Below, in pieces: positions 13,850 through 26,869 of a stretch of 64,000 nt of DNA. The translations under genes were made by a program, and so were the position numbers. The stretch is from assembly GCA_018389105.1 (NCBI GenBank), contig JACATO010001069.1:124001-188000 (forward strand), in the 5' to 3' direction. The stretch comes from Nautilus pompilius (taxonomy: Eukaryota > Mollusca > Cephalopoda > Nautilida > Nautilidae). Each line of letters begins with the position of its first letter. The first letter of the stretch is position 1. Below the pieces are notes generated by a model. That model did not search any database. It saw only the letters and a list, made by a program, of their open reading frames with translations, and had not been told where the DNA came from.

Positions 13850-14850
13850 GGAGTGCAACTTGCATCGTTGTGTTTTCGCCTTTAGTCTTTTTCTGTGTTA
13901 GATCTCTCCACTCCCCTTTATGCTTTCTACGGTATATGTTCTTGGATTTTGCTCTAAATATTCCTTTTTGTTTATTATAATTGTGATAGCGAAAGAAATA
14001 ACTCACCTGTCTCCGGAATGCAACACATTAAAAACATTTAGTGATGAGGTCAGCGATATCTGGCTAACTATGTTAACTGATAGGAAGGTTTAACTGTTGG
14101 AAAAAGGAACACATAATTAAGCAGATGCCGGGGTGCGGCAGTGACCAGGTTTATTCTATACACAGCAGAGAAATACGTCAAATGACCTTTAGTAACAATA
14201 TTTGCCTTATAGACTGATTAGAGAGAGAGAGAGAGATTAACTTAGTTCAGATACATTTTTTTAAAAATTTCGTGACTATCACCCATACACGCGTAAAGAA
14301 ACGTTTTATTGGGGCTGGTAGGTTAAAACCCTAATCCCTTTGAAGTTTCACTCTTAAATAAAGATCACAGATCACTAACAGTAAATACTACGGGCCTTCA
14401 AATATAACCCAGTTATAGACGTAATGCTATCCTGCCGGGTTTCATATCAGTTGTTTTTGTTTTCTAGATAATGTTTTGATAAAACGAAGGAAAGAGTAAA
14501 ACTTGCATAAAGGAGTAAGGAAATACATCAGCGGGCATTAAATCAATATTAGTTAACTTGCTCTTAACATTACAGCATGATCACTTGATGCTATTTAAAG
14601 AAATATCACAGATCTTTTATTGTGTTAAAAAAATAAGTGTATTGATTTTTACAAATCAGTTCGGTATTTAGTAAAAAATTGAACCAAAAATAGGTAAACA
14701 AACATAAATCAATATTTATAATTTAAGAAAATTTATCATCAACATAAAAAACAATTCAACCGAAAAATAGAAGAAGAGAAAATAACGCACAATGCGAAAA
14801 GCAACAATACTATGCTAAATAACTAGATTTGTAAAGAGAGAAACAAAAGA
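13850..14850. other. Non-coding, nothing recognised
   Basis: A short GA run lies at 14,221-14,236; otherwise nothing. Confidence 0.4.
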
Positions 14851-14852
14851 TA

Positions 14853-16359
14853 CACTGCCGGACAAAAGAGTTGGGACACTTGCTGTGAAAATGATATTTG
14901 AGTTCTCTTGTTTTTACATTTGCATACAGATAGCCATCCTATTGTCCATAAGTTATATTAAACATGCATTTACAATGTGTAAAACAATGAATGTCATATG
15001 TGTATCTATTGTCTGTAAAAGATATTTGAATTAGCAGAGTCAAATTTGTACCGCGTCAAAAGAGTTGGGACAGTGAAAAAAATCTGTGCATACATTTATT
15101 CCCCTCAATATATTCATTTTTAAAAGATCAAATGAATAGAATCACATCATCTAAGACCATTTAAGATCAATTTTGCACCGTGCCTGGCAAGACAACGTCG
15201 TCTGAAATCAGAGACTTGATAGTTGAGCACCACCAAGAAAATCTGACTTGTTGGGAGATAGCCGATCGAGTCAGTTGCCCGAAAAGCACTGTAAACCGCA
15301 TTCTGAAGCAGTACAAGGAGACCGGAAACACGAAACCAAAATGCGAATCGGAAGACCGCGAAAATGTGACAACAAATGGATCGACTCATTTGTCGCAAAT
15401 CCGGGGGCCAATCGTTTCCTGACATCGACTGCCATTCGAGCCTCCCTGAGTGGAGTGAATGTCTCCAGTTGCACTATTCAACGTCGTCTGTGCGAGGGGG
15501 AATCTTTTTGGACGAATCGCTCAGAAAAAGCCATTGATCAGCAACAAGAACAGGCGCATCCGCATAGCATGGGCTAAAGCGCACAAAATCTGGACCAAAG
15601 TTCAATGGGCTAGAATTCTCTTTTCCGACGAAACGATGAGCACGGCAGGACCAGGCCCTCTCAAGTTGATCAGGGCAGAGCTATCGCCCAGACCTACTGC
15701 AATTTAGTGAGGGATGTCGTCGTCGACTACATCGACGAGAACATGCCAGTTACCGCCATATTCCAGCACGACAATGCCCCGAACCACTCCGCCAGAGTCG
15801 TCACTTCCCTCAGCACCCAACTAGGAATGGATGTCATTCGCTGGCCGCCCCAAAGTCCGGATCCCAACTCAATAGAAAATGCCTGGAAGCAGCTGAAGGC
15901 CAAGCTGGCCAAACACAAGAATCTCAACCAAGACCAATTCTGGCAGGCCGTCGAGAAAAGCTGGCAGGAAATGGCCAATTCCGACTGCCTTCGTTTGGTC
16001 GAATCCATGCCCTGTCGTTGTCGAGAAGTGATCGAAAATCACGGATACGCCACCCACTACTAGTCAATTGATCATTTCCATGCATTTGTTCGATTGTAAT
16101 TTGGAATGTTGAAAAATATTTATGGTTTTGCTCACTGTCCCAACTCTTTTGTCCCGATACAAATCGGACGTTGCCGATTCAAATATTTTTTCCAGAGAAT
16201 ATGTAAACATATGGCATGTGTTGCTTTTATACATTGTGAAGGCATGTTTTGTGCATATAATAGACAATGTGATGGGTATTTAAATGCGTTTGTTAAAACG
16301 AAGGAGCTCAAATATCAATTTCACAGCAAGTGTCCCCCAAACTCTTTTGTCCGGCAGTG
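14853..16359 (+). mobile_element. Tc1-family DNA transposon, near full length, IR/DR ends
   Basis: The element is 1,507 bp, flanked by a TA duplication (14,851-14,852 and 16,360-16,361), and begins CACTGCCGGACAAAAGAG with the inverted match at its end. Each inverted repeat is about 230 bp and holds two direct repeats: outer (14,861-14,881; 16,330-16,352) and inner (15,053-15,074; 16,133-16,155), all around CAAAAGAGTTGGGACA. This is the IR/DR layout known from Sleeping Beauty-type Tc1 elements. One transposase gene lies between them. The only loss at the ends is small mismatches, so the copy looks fairly young. Confidence 0.93.
15180..16063 (+). pseudogene. Tc1 transposase, DD34E, inactivated
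   Basis: Order of parts: paired-type helix-turn-helix (TCWEIADRVSCPKSTVNRIL), AT-hook GRPRK, Tc1 middle region, first catalytic Asp in FSDET (about 15,627), second Asp in FQHDNAPNHSA (about 15,770), and the Glu in PDPNSIENAW 34 residues later, hence DD34E. The start codon is GTG at 15,180, probably a decayed ATG. Coding switches frame near 15,345 and 15,490, and after FSDET roughly 40 codons normally present between the first two catalytic residues are missing. The last 118 codons (15,710-16,063) are intact. It cannot make an active enzyme. Confidence 0.9.
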
Positions 16360-16361
16360 TA

Positions 16362-18630
16362 TATGCAAGTTATTAAAACAGAGAACATGGAGTGAATGAA
16401 TTACGGTCATTATAATGAGGATTAACTCTTTATTGACTAATGTCTTGATTTTAAAGTTTGACATTTGAACAAGATGTGCTTAGTATCGTGAAGATTTTAA
16501 AATCAGTCAAAATTATAATTATATCAATGTGGCGGAATTCTACCTAAACACAGCATACCATTTGTGAATATAACTGATAGTCCTACCCAAGTAGGTAGTG
16601 ACAGTATAGCATTGTTTCATAAAGACGGCATGTAATTTGTAGCCAGAAGGTGAATACAATTTTGTAAGCGGAAAGGAGTTTAAACAACTTTGACCGTTTT
16701 TTTTTTTTTTTTTTGTGCATCGATGTCTGCATGGGAGACAACCCTTGCGGAAGAACGTAGAACCGCAGTTATTCACTGAGAAGCTTTGCTAATCCTGCGC
16801 TACGTGGAGCCCGGCATTTCCGACTTCGGCAGTGGAATATCAGATACGTTATAACGAGTGGGGGCGTCGGCCTTAACAGTCTACCACTTTAATATTCAAA
16901 AGTCAAGGCATTTTTCAAAAATATTCAACCAAAGATCCGCCTTTTTAAAGAAAGCAAACAAAATATGTAAATAAGTAAATAATTGCCAGTGTTTTACGGT
17001 TTTAAAACACAAGTTATCTTTAATTAAAATCCAGAAATATTTACACTCATAAGTGTTTTCAAAAATACATAGCGATAAAGGAAAAAATTTTCAGAGAATT
17101 TATCGACTACGTTATATTTAAGCTTTCGAAATCGCTTAAAATATTTTCGGTGTATACACGCTATATGTAAATTTTTGTTCACATTTTTCTGTTTTGTTTT
17201 AAAAAAAACAGTTTTCTGGTTAAATGCAGTTCAAATTCTTTCCTTGTTTTCAGATTTTTCGTTCAAAATTAAGGGATATTTTGCGTTTGTTTGATTGATA
17301 ACTACCACACACACAGCTATTGTAATCAGAGATTTCATCCCATTTCAGCGCCATTTATCTATGATTTCCTTGTTTCTTTTTTATCTAAATCATTTAAGGT
17401 TATGGTTTCCCCCCCCCCCCATCAACTAATTCTCGGGAAACATGATTATTGCCTGTTGCTTCTGCTGTCTTTGATGATAAATTCTTCAACGCTCGTCCGT
17501 CCCCCTGATAACAGTATATCTGTGTCAAGGTATTCCCAGGTACAACTGAAACAAATCCTATTTCTGTCCAACATTTTGTTCAAGATAAACAAGCATCTGA
17601 TGTGCCATCAGACCTAATGGAGATAAATGTACATCTCACGATTTTTCGAACTCTATAGAAGCTCTGCTGTACGATTGATCAATCCATTAGCAGAGTCGGG
17701 CTTAGAAACCAGTGAATTAGATTTCACTCTGGTCTGCATTACTTACTATCGTTCTCTGTTTTTCAATTTTTTAGATTATATTATCTCAACACTATATATT
17801 ATTATCACACTAATGAGCCTCTTCCCGTTTACCTGCTGGTAGGTCAACTATTGGAGTAATACATACATACATACATATTCGTTTTGTTATTTTCAAAGCT
17901 GCTACGCTCAAGGTAATTTCCAAAATAACTTGCACATTATAACAGTCCATATTGGTTATATTTGTCTTTAAATGTCATAAACGCCACGCCATGACAGTTC
18001 ATGCTGATTATATTTACTACCAAGAATTGATTAGCTCCACTTGTGCGCGGTGATCACGGTAATCACGGGCTGCTAATTTATTCTAGTTGTTCACACACCT
18101 AATCTGCATATCTCGAACCACTATACCTCGCTGTTTCGATCAATATTCAACTGCATTCTCATTCAACCAGCATAAATGAACTTCCGGTGATTAAATGGCA
18201 CCTCCAAAACCAGTTTACTTTTTACCATTTTGATCTTTGGAGATTACAAATCCTGAATTTGATTGGATTGCTGGTGATACTCATTTGGGAATTTTATTAT
18301 TTATTTGTGTATAAAATCAAGTTATCTTCCTAAGGAAAATTTATAAGCTTTTTTATCCTGCCGTATCACTTGTATACCTTGATACGATTGACATTTTAAT
18401 TTACATTCTAATTTTCCTTTCCGGTTGCTTGCTAGTTTTCGTGCCCTCTGATATCGCTGTTACCTCTCGCACTTTCTTCTGTATTTTCTTCCTACTTGCC
18501 AACATTAAATACAATTTACGGTAATTTTAATGTTGAAATCACTTCCGGTTTGATTCGCGCCGCGTGACTTTACCTAACACGCCATGTAACCCACGGTTCT
18601 ACTGCAGGGTTTCTAAGTGGACAAGTTAAG
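16362..18630. other. Non-coding, simple runs only
   Basis: A T-run at 16,698-16,715, a C12 run at 17,409-17,420 and a short (ATAC)n at 17,861-17,876. No coding frame supported. Confidence 0.45.
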
Positions 18631-18639
18631 CACAAGTTA

Positions 18640-20285
18640 CAGAGAATCTTAGTAAGAAACGGACAGTTGATGCGGAGAACAAAGCGTTCCAAAGAAAGTG
18701 GGAAAACAACTGTTTTAATGGACGACTACAAAGGCCCGAGTGTTTGTGACACTTACAAAACGAGGACCACAAGTAATACACATGAGAATCAAAACAAACA
18801 TATTCACAAAACCTGCAGCAGTATGAACTGATAGCCTGGCTGCATCTTATGGGGTCAGCCCCGAATTATCCAAAAGTAAAAAGTCTTTTAGGGATAGGGA
18901 GGTGGTAAAAAAAAAAGGTTTACAGACAACATGGCCGCGCATTCGGAGGTGTGCGGAAGTGACGAAACGATTTCGAGAGCGCGTCCCTGCCTCGCCGAAC
19001 TGTAGCGAGGAGACTAAGTGACGGGAACGAACGTTTCCAGGAAAGCAAAGCCAGTTGTTAAAGACTTCAATTACGTTTCAATAGCATTAAGCGAGAGCCC
19101 AGATATTGGTGATATCAGCCAGGTAGGTTTCGTTCGAACCATTGATGAGAATGTCTGAATATACGAAGAATTGCTAGAGATAATTACTCCTGAAAAGTAG
19201 CACTGGGCAATTGGCCGTGAGTGAATATGGTGGGTTTTTTAAGTGTTCGTGCCGACGACAGCTGGCACAAAAGTGGACCGGATCGGTAAGTAGGCTCGCC
19301 AGAAGAAATCAATGTTGGGTGTCCTACTCTATACTACATTATACACCAGGAAGCTCTTTACAGGAAATAAGTAAAAATTAGTGGCACGATCTTTACTGCT
19401 ACCAAACTGGTCAACAGCATCCAAGGAGGAAACAGCTCAGAGACAGAAACTTTGTGACGTTTGTGGAGAAAATGCGTTGAATATATGGATTTGTCTCTTC
19501 ATTTACAAGTGTGATGGCGGATTGCAGAAAAATGTTCTTTTGCATTTCTTTTGCCTCCAGAAAGGAGGTCCCCACATCTATTAAAGAAGAGAAATTAGTC
19601 AACACCGGCCAATTCCAAGAACATTTAAAAGATTCAAAGTTTCTTCGCTTATTGGCTTTTCTGGCAGATATTACTGTTCACCTTAACACCCCCAATCTCT
19701 GACTGCAGAGTAAAGACCACAACATATCTATTCTTATGAGTCACCAAACATCTAGAATTGTTTTACGTATCCCTCCAGAAAAATGATGTCACATTCTTTC
19801 CGTCTTGCTCCAAACTCTCAACTGAGACTAATGATGTTGATTTTAGAACCTTCTCAGATATAATATCCGGGATCTCGGTGGAGATTTATGGATTTCAAGA
19901 GTTTGAGATTTAGCAATCTGATGAAAGTACCAACTGAGCAGTGAGTACCAGATTTCTAGATAGATCTGTGTGAAGTGCAAACTGATCTTTACTTTTTTTA
20001 CAACAAAAAAAAATGGAATACGTAAAAACCTCCAGAAACCTGTTGCAAAGGATTGTTTCCCAGACCTGAAGGATTTTGTTTTGAAGGTATGCTCCATATT
20101 CGGAATCACCTGCATTTGTGAAAGTAAATTTTCTGTTATGAAAAGCAATGAAATCAAAAAATCGCAGCAAAATTGAAGATTACACTAGTACCCTGCTTCC
20201 GACTGGCCACCACTAAAGTTGGTGCGGATGTTGAAGATTTAGTACAAGAAAAGTCTTTGAAGAAGCACAAATTTCTGGTTTGCTG
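18640..20285 (+). mobile_element. hAT transposase relic (GTF2IRD2/EPM2AIP1-like family)
   Basis: Broken plus-strand frames follow the order of the hAT group that also gave rise to host GTF2IRD2 and EPM2AIP1. An N-terminal KRTVDAENKAFQRKWEN (about 18,658) precedes the decayed BED-type finger. Then comes VSIALSESPDIGDISQ (about 19,080), where most relatives have ALDESTD, so the catalytic Asp is gone. Next are FLADITVHLN (about 19,660), the C-terminal dimerisation block with DLKDFVLKVCSIFGITCICESKFSVMKS (about 20,065-20,150, in two parts) and ATTKVGADVEDLV (about 20,205). Many stops and frame changes make it an old copy. Terminal repeats were not found. Confidence 0.75.
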
Positions 20286-20289
20286 AGAC

Positions 20290-22440
20290 AGATGTTTGAA
20301 ATCTTTTATGAATATTCCATTTTTTAAAAGTGGTAGTCTTTGCTTTTGATAACATGCCATGTTAAGAATGAGATTTTGTCGCATATCATTCATGCGACGT
20401 CACTATTTTTCTATACTAGCTCGCCCAGAATGTGTTCCAGATTAAAAATACTAACTCAAAACTCTGCATTCTGGTGAGGTTAATCGTTTTTCTGTAGTGT
20501 GGTATTTTAAAAATATTCTGCTGGTGCCTATTTATAACAGTAAGTAAATAACGTTTCTTGACTCTCAAAATACCTGAATTCACACAATACTTTATAATTT
20601 GAAAACTATATTTCTTACCCGGCCCCTAGTGTTTAAAAGTTTAGACGAGGCTAATCTCTATGTCAAATGAACGTCAAATAAAACATTCATTGAACTACCT
20701 GATTTTTTTGGCTGTTTATCGAAAATTAAGTTTTATTGATAACAGATAGGTCTGTTAAGTAGCTTAACAATAGATAGCGCCTTTCTGCTTTCCATTGAAA
20801 GCCCTAACTTCTAATAATTAAGTCCTACAATAACTATAGATTACATAAATAAACGATGAATCTAATTTTTTAACTTAAAGCACTATGATAAGTTTAAAAA
20901 AGAAAAGTAATCGATGTATATTATACAGCGTCACCTGTTAGTGATGTGGAGATTATTATTAAAATGTATCTACAAATAATCAGGCTAACAATCTTATGAC
21001 TTCTAAAACAAGATTTTTAACGTTGCACAGACAAACTGATCAATAATGAAAGTCGATTGTCTGTAATCGCATTAAGCGTAATTTGTCTCACGATTAACTG
21101 CACAAACTTGTAAAATGACATTCGTTTCTCATGAACCATTAACTCGCTGATAATCGCTGTTCAATGGCTGAACAATATTCAAAGGAATCTGCCAACGAAA
21201 ACGCTGCCAAATTAAAAACAAAGGTCACTGATGGATGTTTTAATAAGCATTTTAATCCAATAATTTCATATTTCTACTTTTCTCCACTAGTTAACATGGC
21301 GACCAACGTAATTACTTGTTATTTCTCGCACAACTCAAAATGAGACTGTCAGCCATTTAAAAAAAAAAAACTGCTAATAGCACAATCGATTACATGAGAT
21401 AAATTATAGGGAGTGAAGCCGAGAAAAATATGCAAAATATATGAAAGAACAACATTTTATTTAGATTAATAGCAATAGCGGTAATATTTAATTGAATAGT
21501 TAAACCTTTAAATTATTGTAATGTTCAGTCGAATGACTTTGAAAGTGGGAAGGTTATGCAAAACAAGATTTGTTAAGGGAAATAACTTTGTGATAACTAA
21601 CATTTTAAAAATGTTATGTCCCTTACAAGTTTATTTGTTTGGCTATACCAACACAGCTACATTCGAAGTAAAGATTTCAGCTGTTCAAATATAGGATTTT
21701 ACAAATTGATGCAAAAAATATTAATTAGTAGCTGGCTGTCAAAATGTTTTTTTTATAAAAACAATTTGTGAAGATAATTATTAAAGAGAAACAGAAGATG
21801 AGTTATTCAAAAGTATACATTACTGTAAATTCCACGACATGTAATCATAATGTATATATTATTGTTATTTCTGTTGGTGTCGTTAAGTTAATGAGACAAT
21901 AATGCTTAAATGAAGTAATTATACTGCTTTAAAATTGTAACGTGCGATTTGCATGTGTAAGTTTAGTTTTTGATTAATAGTCAAAGGGAAATAACGTTTT
22001 CTTATTGTTAGAATTCGAAACCAGAATACGTTTTCCCAGTCCATTGAACACAAAACAAGGAAACTTTACGTTTTCCTGGCTCTTTATAAATATGTATACT
22101 ATATTCCCCAGTTTCCTCACTGCTGCAGTATGGTCTTGATAAAGTATAAACAGCTTGGATCTTCTAAGTATTCAACGACTGCTCTGATTTTACCTACGTG
22201 ATTTCTTTTCCCACAAGTATTTTTTCTGGAATTTTAAAGCTGAACTTCAGTCACTTGCTTGCGATGTGGACTCTTGTCTTGACTTTGAGGCTGAGGACGT
22301 CCGTGGTCGAGGTGCAAGTCAAACCGCGAAAACCTACCTCACTATATCTACTCAGTAAATTCCTTCTAGAAATCTTCAGTTTTCAGATGTTGAGGGAAAC
22401 TTAAGTGGCCAGCTGGGGAAGAAGAGTAAGAAAATAACAG
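20290..22440. other. AT-rich, nothing recognised
   Basis: A 2.1-kb stretch without supported coding sequence. Confidence 0.45.
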
Positions 22441-22445
22441 AACTG

Positions 22446-22512
22446 GTCCCCACCGGGATTCGAACTCGGAACCTTAACCTTATCAGCAGATTCCCACCGA
22501 GCCTATGTAGAC
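22446..22512 (-). repeat. tRNA-like SINE head
   Basis: On the minus strand this reads GGCTCGGTGGGAATCTGCTG and then GTTCCGAGTTCGAATCCCGG, a good box B (GAGTTCGAATCCC) with a degenerate box A upstream. No convincing tRNA cloverleaf forms, so a SINE head is favoured over a working tRNA gene. The tail was not matched to the other copies. Confidence 0.5.
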
Positions 22513-22689
22513 ACATGGGTCCTTTTAAAATAATTTTTAATTCAGATTTGTTTGATCTAGCGCTACATCCATGGCGAAACCGGATAATCGTAGGCCCACA
22601 TCACATATATATATATAATTAGTGAAGAATTAATTACCATGACGTGCATACCAATAATGTTAATATTTTTTAATTAAGGCACAATATAT

Positions 22690-24660
22690 ATTTAAATTTA
22701 TCTTTACTAGAAACCAGCCTTTCGCGCTTCATTGGACAAACGTTTTTTATTATTTTCAAATAGAAATTATTGCAGGTCGACTCATTCGCTTCTCAAATAA
22801 TTTTTTATCAGCTTAAACTTTGAAAAAGTTCGTTCGGCACATGCAACTGTCACAGGAATTATCAAAGTTATCACAGTTAACATTTCTTGGAAGCTTCAAC
22901 ACATGGCGCTATTTTCACATATTAACAAGGTTACTAACTTAGAAAATGATGAAATGTTTTCAAATCCGATTTAAACAAACATTGTCGAAAGGACAGTAAC
23001 TGAGCAGGAAATTCTTTAGAAATAAATATCTTTCTTATCTTTGTTAGCTAAAGTTATGGCTCCATCGTACAATTCTTTATCGGTTGCAGCAAGCAAATAT
23101 TTTTGGAAAATAATACTAGAATTTTCAGCAACACGTCTTAGACCTTCGAACCTGTGATTTAGTTGAGCGAGCATCATGTCTAAACAACCGTAAAACACGG
23201 TGGTCTTAGACTTTTTTCTGGAACCGAAAGTTTTTCATCTTCACACAATTCACTTTAGTGTTTCTTTGCCTTTATATGCGGTTCTGCTGAAATCTGCTCT
23301 CCACGTCCCATTCCATCAGAATTTCTTCAGATGGTTCTTTTATTTACACGCAGTTGTCCCTGAGTTGCACTAAGAGTCAATTGAGTGCTTTAGTGATTCA
23401 ACTGCTGTGTCCCAACAACATATTTTTACTTTGCAGTGACTTAGAAATTACATTAGTTATTTCTAGCATTTTTATCTGATGATCGGTTAGAAATATAAAC
23501 TCAAACTGTTCTATTTGCTTCAACAGACCAGATGCTTCAACTCGCTCTTCATGTTTTTGAAGAGCCCTTCACAATTTCTGGATAAAGAAATCTTAATGCA
23601 GTTAGTGAATCATTCCTAGAGGACCACTGAGTCGGACATAATCTTTTGATTGTTACTTTCTCAATAACGTCTGACACAGAAGCCAGTTCTTTTAATATAG
23701 CCCACCATCTTATAGTATGAACAAAGAAATTATAAAGATGTTCGACAGCATCACAAAAGGTTTTTAATTTTTAATTTCAGAGGTATTTTGAACACAAACA
23801 TTGAGAGCAACATTTAGATTATGGGCAGCACAGTGAACATTTTCAGCATTTGGTTCTCTCTCAGCTGTTCTTGCTTGGACTCCCGAATATATACCATACC
23901 GCTCGTATTCGTTGCACCATTATACCCTTGATCACGACATTTATTCAAAGTTAATCCATTTTCTTCTATTGAATTAATATTTTAACTTTCTAATCCAATA
24001 GTATTTTGATCGGAAACCTGAGGAAATCCAATAAATGATTCCTTGATTTCTGAATCATGACTTAGTGTTTATTCTGCCATATCGAAAGATTTGACTCATT
24101 TGATTGACTTCTGAAATGTCTTGTGTTGTATCTGTAATTATTGAAAAAAAATGATGCTACTTTTATGTCATCGGTAGTTTTTCTTTTAATTTTGGCAATG
24201 GCCAATAGCATAACCACGTTCTAGGCAGCACCATCCCCGATTTCGATTTCTTAGAATAAAAGACTGCTGAAAAACATCGATCATTCTGGTAAACATCCCT
24301 GGGTAACCGCCCTTTGGGTTTACACGATCCCTTTGATTTTGAAATAGTTAAACGTTTTAGCACTGTTTTCGATATTTATAAGAAAGTGTCCTCGGTCAGA
24401 TGACAATACCGAGTCAATTTGTGGTACTTCATCTATTTCTTCATGAATTTCTTTATTTGTGTCTGATTCTGATTCTACTTCAAACACATTTACATCAGTT
24501 GCAGCACTTGATTTTTTGGCATAAGTAAATTTTAAACACTTACTTGAGCAACTGGCTTCTTCACCTTTATCTACATTATCATTATTCATTTAAAAAAAAC
24601 AATCCAGCTTCAGTAACTTAGAAATCGTTTTTTCTTCTTTCTTGTTGCTTTTCCTTTTTG
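22690..24660 (-). mobile_element. hAT transposase relic (ZMYM1-like, TTF-type finger)
   Basis: Minus-strand pieces appear in hAT order. An acidic N-terminus starts MNNDNVDKGEEASCSS (24,589). Then come GRLPRDVYQNDRCFSAVFYS (about 24,300), QGYNGATNTSGMV (about 23,930), HTIRWWAILKELA (about 23,710), CPTQWSSRNDSLTALRFLYP (about 23,640-23,580), FYGCLDMMLAQLNHRFEGL (about 23,198) and the C-terminal dimerisation motif VTVACAERTFSKFKLIKNYL (about 22,850-22,790). Several stops and frame changes separate them. This is the DUF4371/ZMYM1-like hAT branch, distinct from the hAT relic at 18.6 kb and in the opposite orientation. No certain terminal inverted repeat was seen. Confidence 0.82.
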
Positions 24661-24699
24661 GTAACCAAATTTATGCTTCGGTGTAGACATAAAATTTTC

Positions 24700-25970
24700 A
24701 AATATTAAAGTAACTGCACCGCAGGGCCGACACCCGTCACCAGCCACTGTTTATATAGCACTGTATGTGTGTTTGTAGTAGCCCAAGGCCAGTACTGGAC
24801 ATGTATCAAACACGGGGAAATAGGTATCTGACTCTGCCGCGCCCGCTGCTCAGGGAATTATGATAGAACCCGATTTTTTTTTTCAACACAAGCATCATGC
24901 ATACGATGTATAGTCCACAACTTCATGCCACAAAACCTAATAACATGCTGAATATTTCTTTTTAAATATCTTTACGTTTCCAATAACATCATTTACCTTT
25001 GAAAAAAATTCTGTAAGGAGTTTCTATAAGTAGTTTCCCATAATATTTACTCACACCTCTATTGTCGTTCAGGGTCGACCTACGCTCGCCATCAATCATC
25101 AACAGCCAATCACAGCTCGTGATACCACACGTGCTGGTCAGGGTTGTCCTCTTAACCGAAATATTTCCAGCAAATACCAGGTAACTAACCTAGGAACCAG
25201 TTCAAATTTGTTGCTTGTTGCCCAAGCGGCCTTTCCACAGCGAACTGAAATAGTCCCGTTGGTTGGAGCCATAGAAAGTAAGGCGGTTAAAAAGTAAATA
25301 GATGGTTTTGTATTTACGATGCATAGAGTTGATTAATTGACCCTGGCATCGTGTCTCGTGATGGGTCCCCAAGGAGCTTGGGCACCCCCCCCCGGTTAGT
25401 TTTGCCACTGCTACTTTTACTTTACTCTTTCATACACAGAGCTTCATTGCTGTGCCCTTATGAAAATCTGGCATGTTCTAGCAAAACGCTTGGAATTTTT
25501 AATCATTTGTACCTATAGCTCGGGTGTTCGTTTTCCATTTGGCACATTTTTCGTTATTGTTTGCAACCCCATGTCCGCAAATGGTGAAAGAATGTAAATT
25601 TTTTATCTGAGTTGCATCTTCAACTAAATAGTGTTTGTTGAATGTTTGCTAGCAAGACTTGAAGCCCAGCAGTAATAAAGAGCTATTCCAACATCTTAAC
25701 AAATAATAGTTTTATAATTTAAAAATTAAATAAGATAAATAAGAAATTTCTTGTTGTCAGTTTTTATCAAATTTATTAAATTTTCTGCCATTCGTCACAT
25801 TTTTTTTCCGTCAAATATTATTTGACGCTCTATTGATACACTGGTCAAAACAGTATAAGAATACTGTAATATAAATTGTACAAATTTATTAAGAATAAAA
25901 ATATTTACGCACAATTCCAAATGGATGGTAAAGTTTGACATAGATTTATTTTGTGCAATATCTGGAGATT
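24700..25970. other. Non-coding, nothing recognised
   Basis: A C9-C10 run lies near 25,386. No coding sequence supported. Confidence 0.4.
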
Positions 25971-25989
25971 TTTTGATGCACTTAGTCAC

Positions 25990-26300
25990 GCGGCAATGAC
26001 AGAAAATCTTCAGTAACTGGGCCGCGCCTCCGTCCCATACTATTCGCCAGACGTATGATACAGTCTTCTGGCAGATGGTTCCACTCTCATGTCAAGGCTT
26101 AACCCACATCCTGAATAATCCCAGAAGCACAATGCGTCCAGAGAGCTCATCCAAGACAGTTATTTGGTGTTTAGATCAGGTGGGGACGAACAGGCTATGG
26201 AAAATGTCGGAGACTTTCCTCTTAGTTTACTACTTTTTACGATGGGCACTTGCATTATCGCACATGAAATACACCAAGTTCAGCAAAATGTCTCTGTCTG
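25990..26300 (-). mobile_element. Tc1/mariner transposase fragment
   Basis: Minus strand: VYFMCDNASAHRKK (second catalytic Asp region, about 26,275), then a decayed PPDLNTK (for SPDLNPIE, about 26,190), and then EWNHLPEDCIIRLANSMGRR (about 26,075), the standard C-terminal block of Tc1 transposases. The spacing is right, the frame changes between pieces, and the N-terminal half was not found. Not the same subfamily as the 14.85-kb element (residues differ throughout). Confidence 0.7.
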
Positions 26301-26634
26301 TCTGTAGCCTAGCTATAACTAGGCACCGTTATTCCTCGCCATGGAAACGTCATACTCTCAATGTTCAGTAACGTCATTATGTGCAGGTCTTTGACAGGTT
26401 TCATGTCCAAATTGACCTTTGTAAAGTAAACTTGAAATGGTGTGAATTTTATCCGTTAGAAAATTAGAGAAAAAATCAAGAACAACGGAATTAGATACTC
26501 GAATGCAACATTCAATAAGTGGCTGAGAATGTTTGGGTTCCCGCTGATACGTCACTTCAGACATGTTTGACTTGAACCAGATTCTTTTAATCCGCTTTTC
26601 GACGTTCAAACTTAAGTCCCTCCCCCCCAACTGT

Positions 26635-26850
26635 TAGTTTCCTACACCAAGCGCAGAGGTTAGACGCACTACTACCGCAGAAAGTCCATAGTAAAACACT
26701 TTATCGTGTTGGAGGATACAGAAAATCTCTACCGGCAAAAGAAGAAACCAGCCCGTGGATGTGCACCAAACCGAATCGTTTCCGATCGGGAATCGAATTC
26801 GGAGGTCAAGGTGTCGACTGTATCAATCCAGTAATCTGTCAAGTAATGGG
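26635..26850 (-). repeat. tRNA-derived SINE, family A copy
   Basis: On the minus strand a tRNA-like head has box B GAATTCGATTCCCGATCGG (about 26,800). A tail with GGTTTCTTCTTTTGCCGG and TAGAGATTTTCTGTATCC follows and aligns with the family A tail. Confidence 0.5.
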
Positions 26851-26869
26851 TCACTCTATCGTCTTTTTG

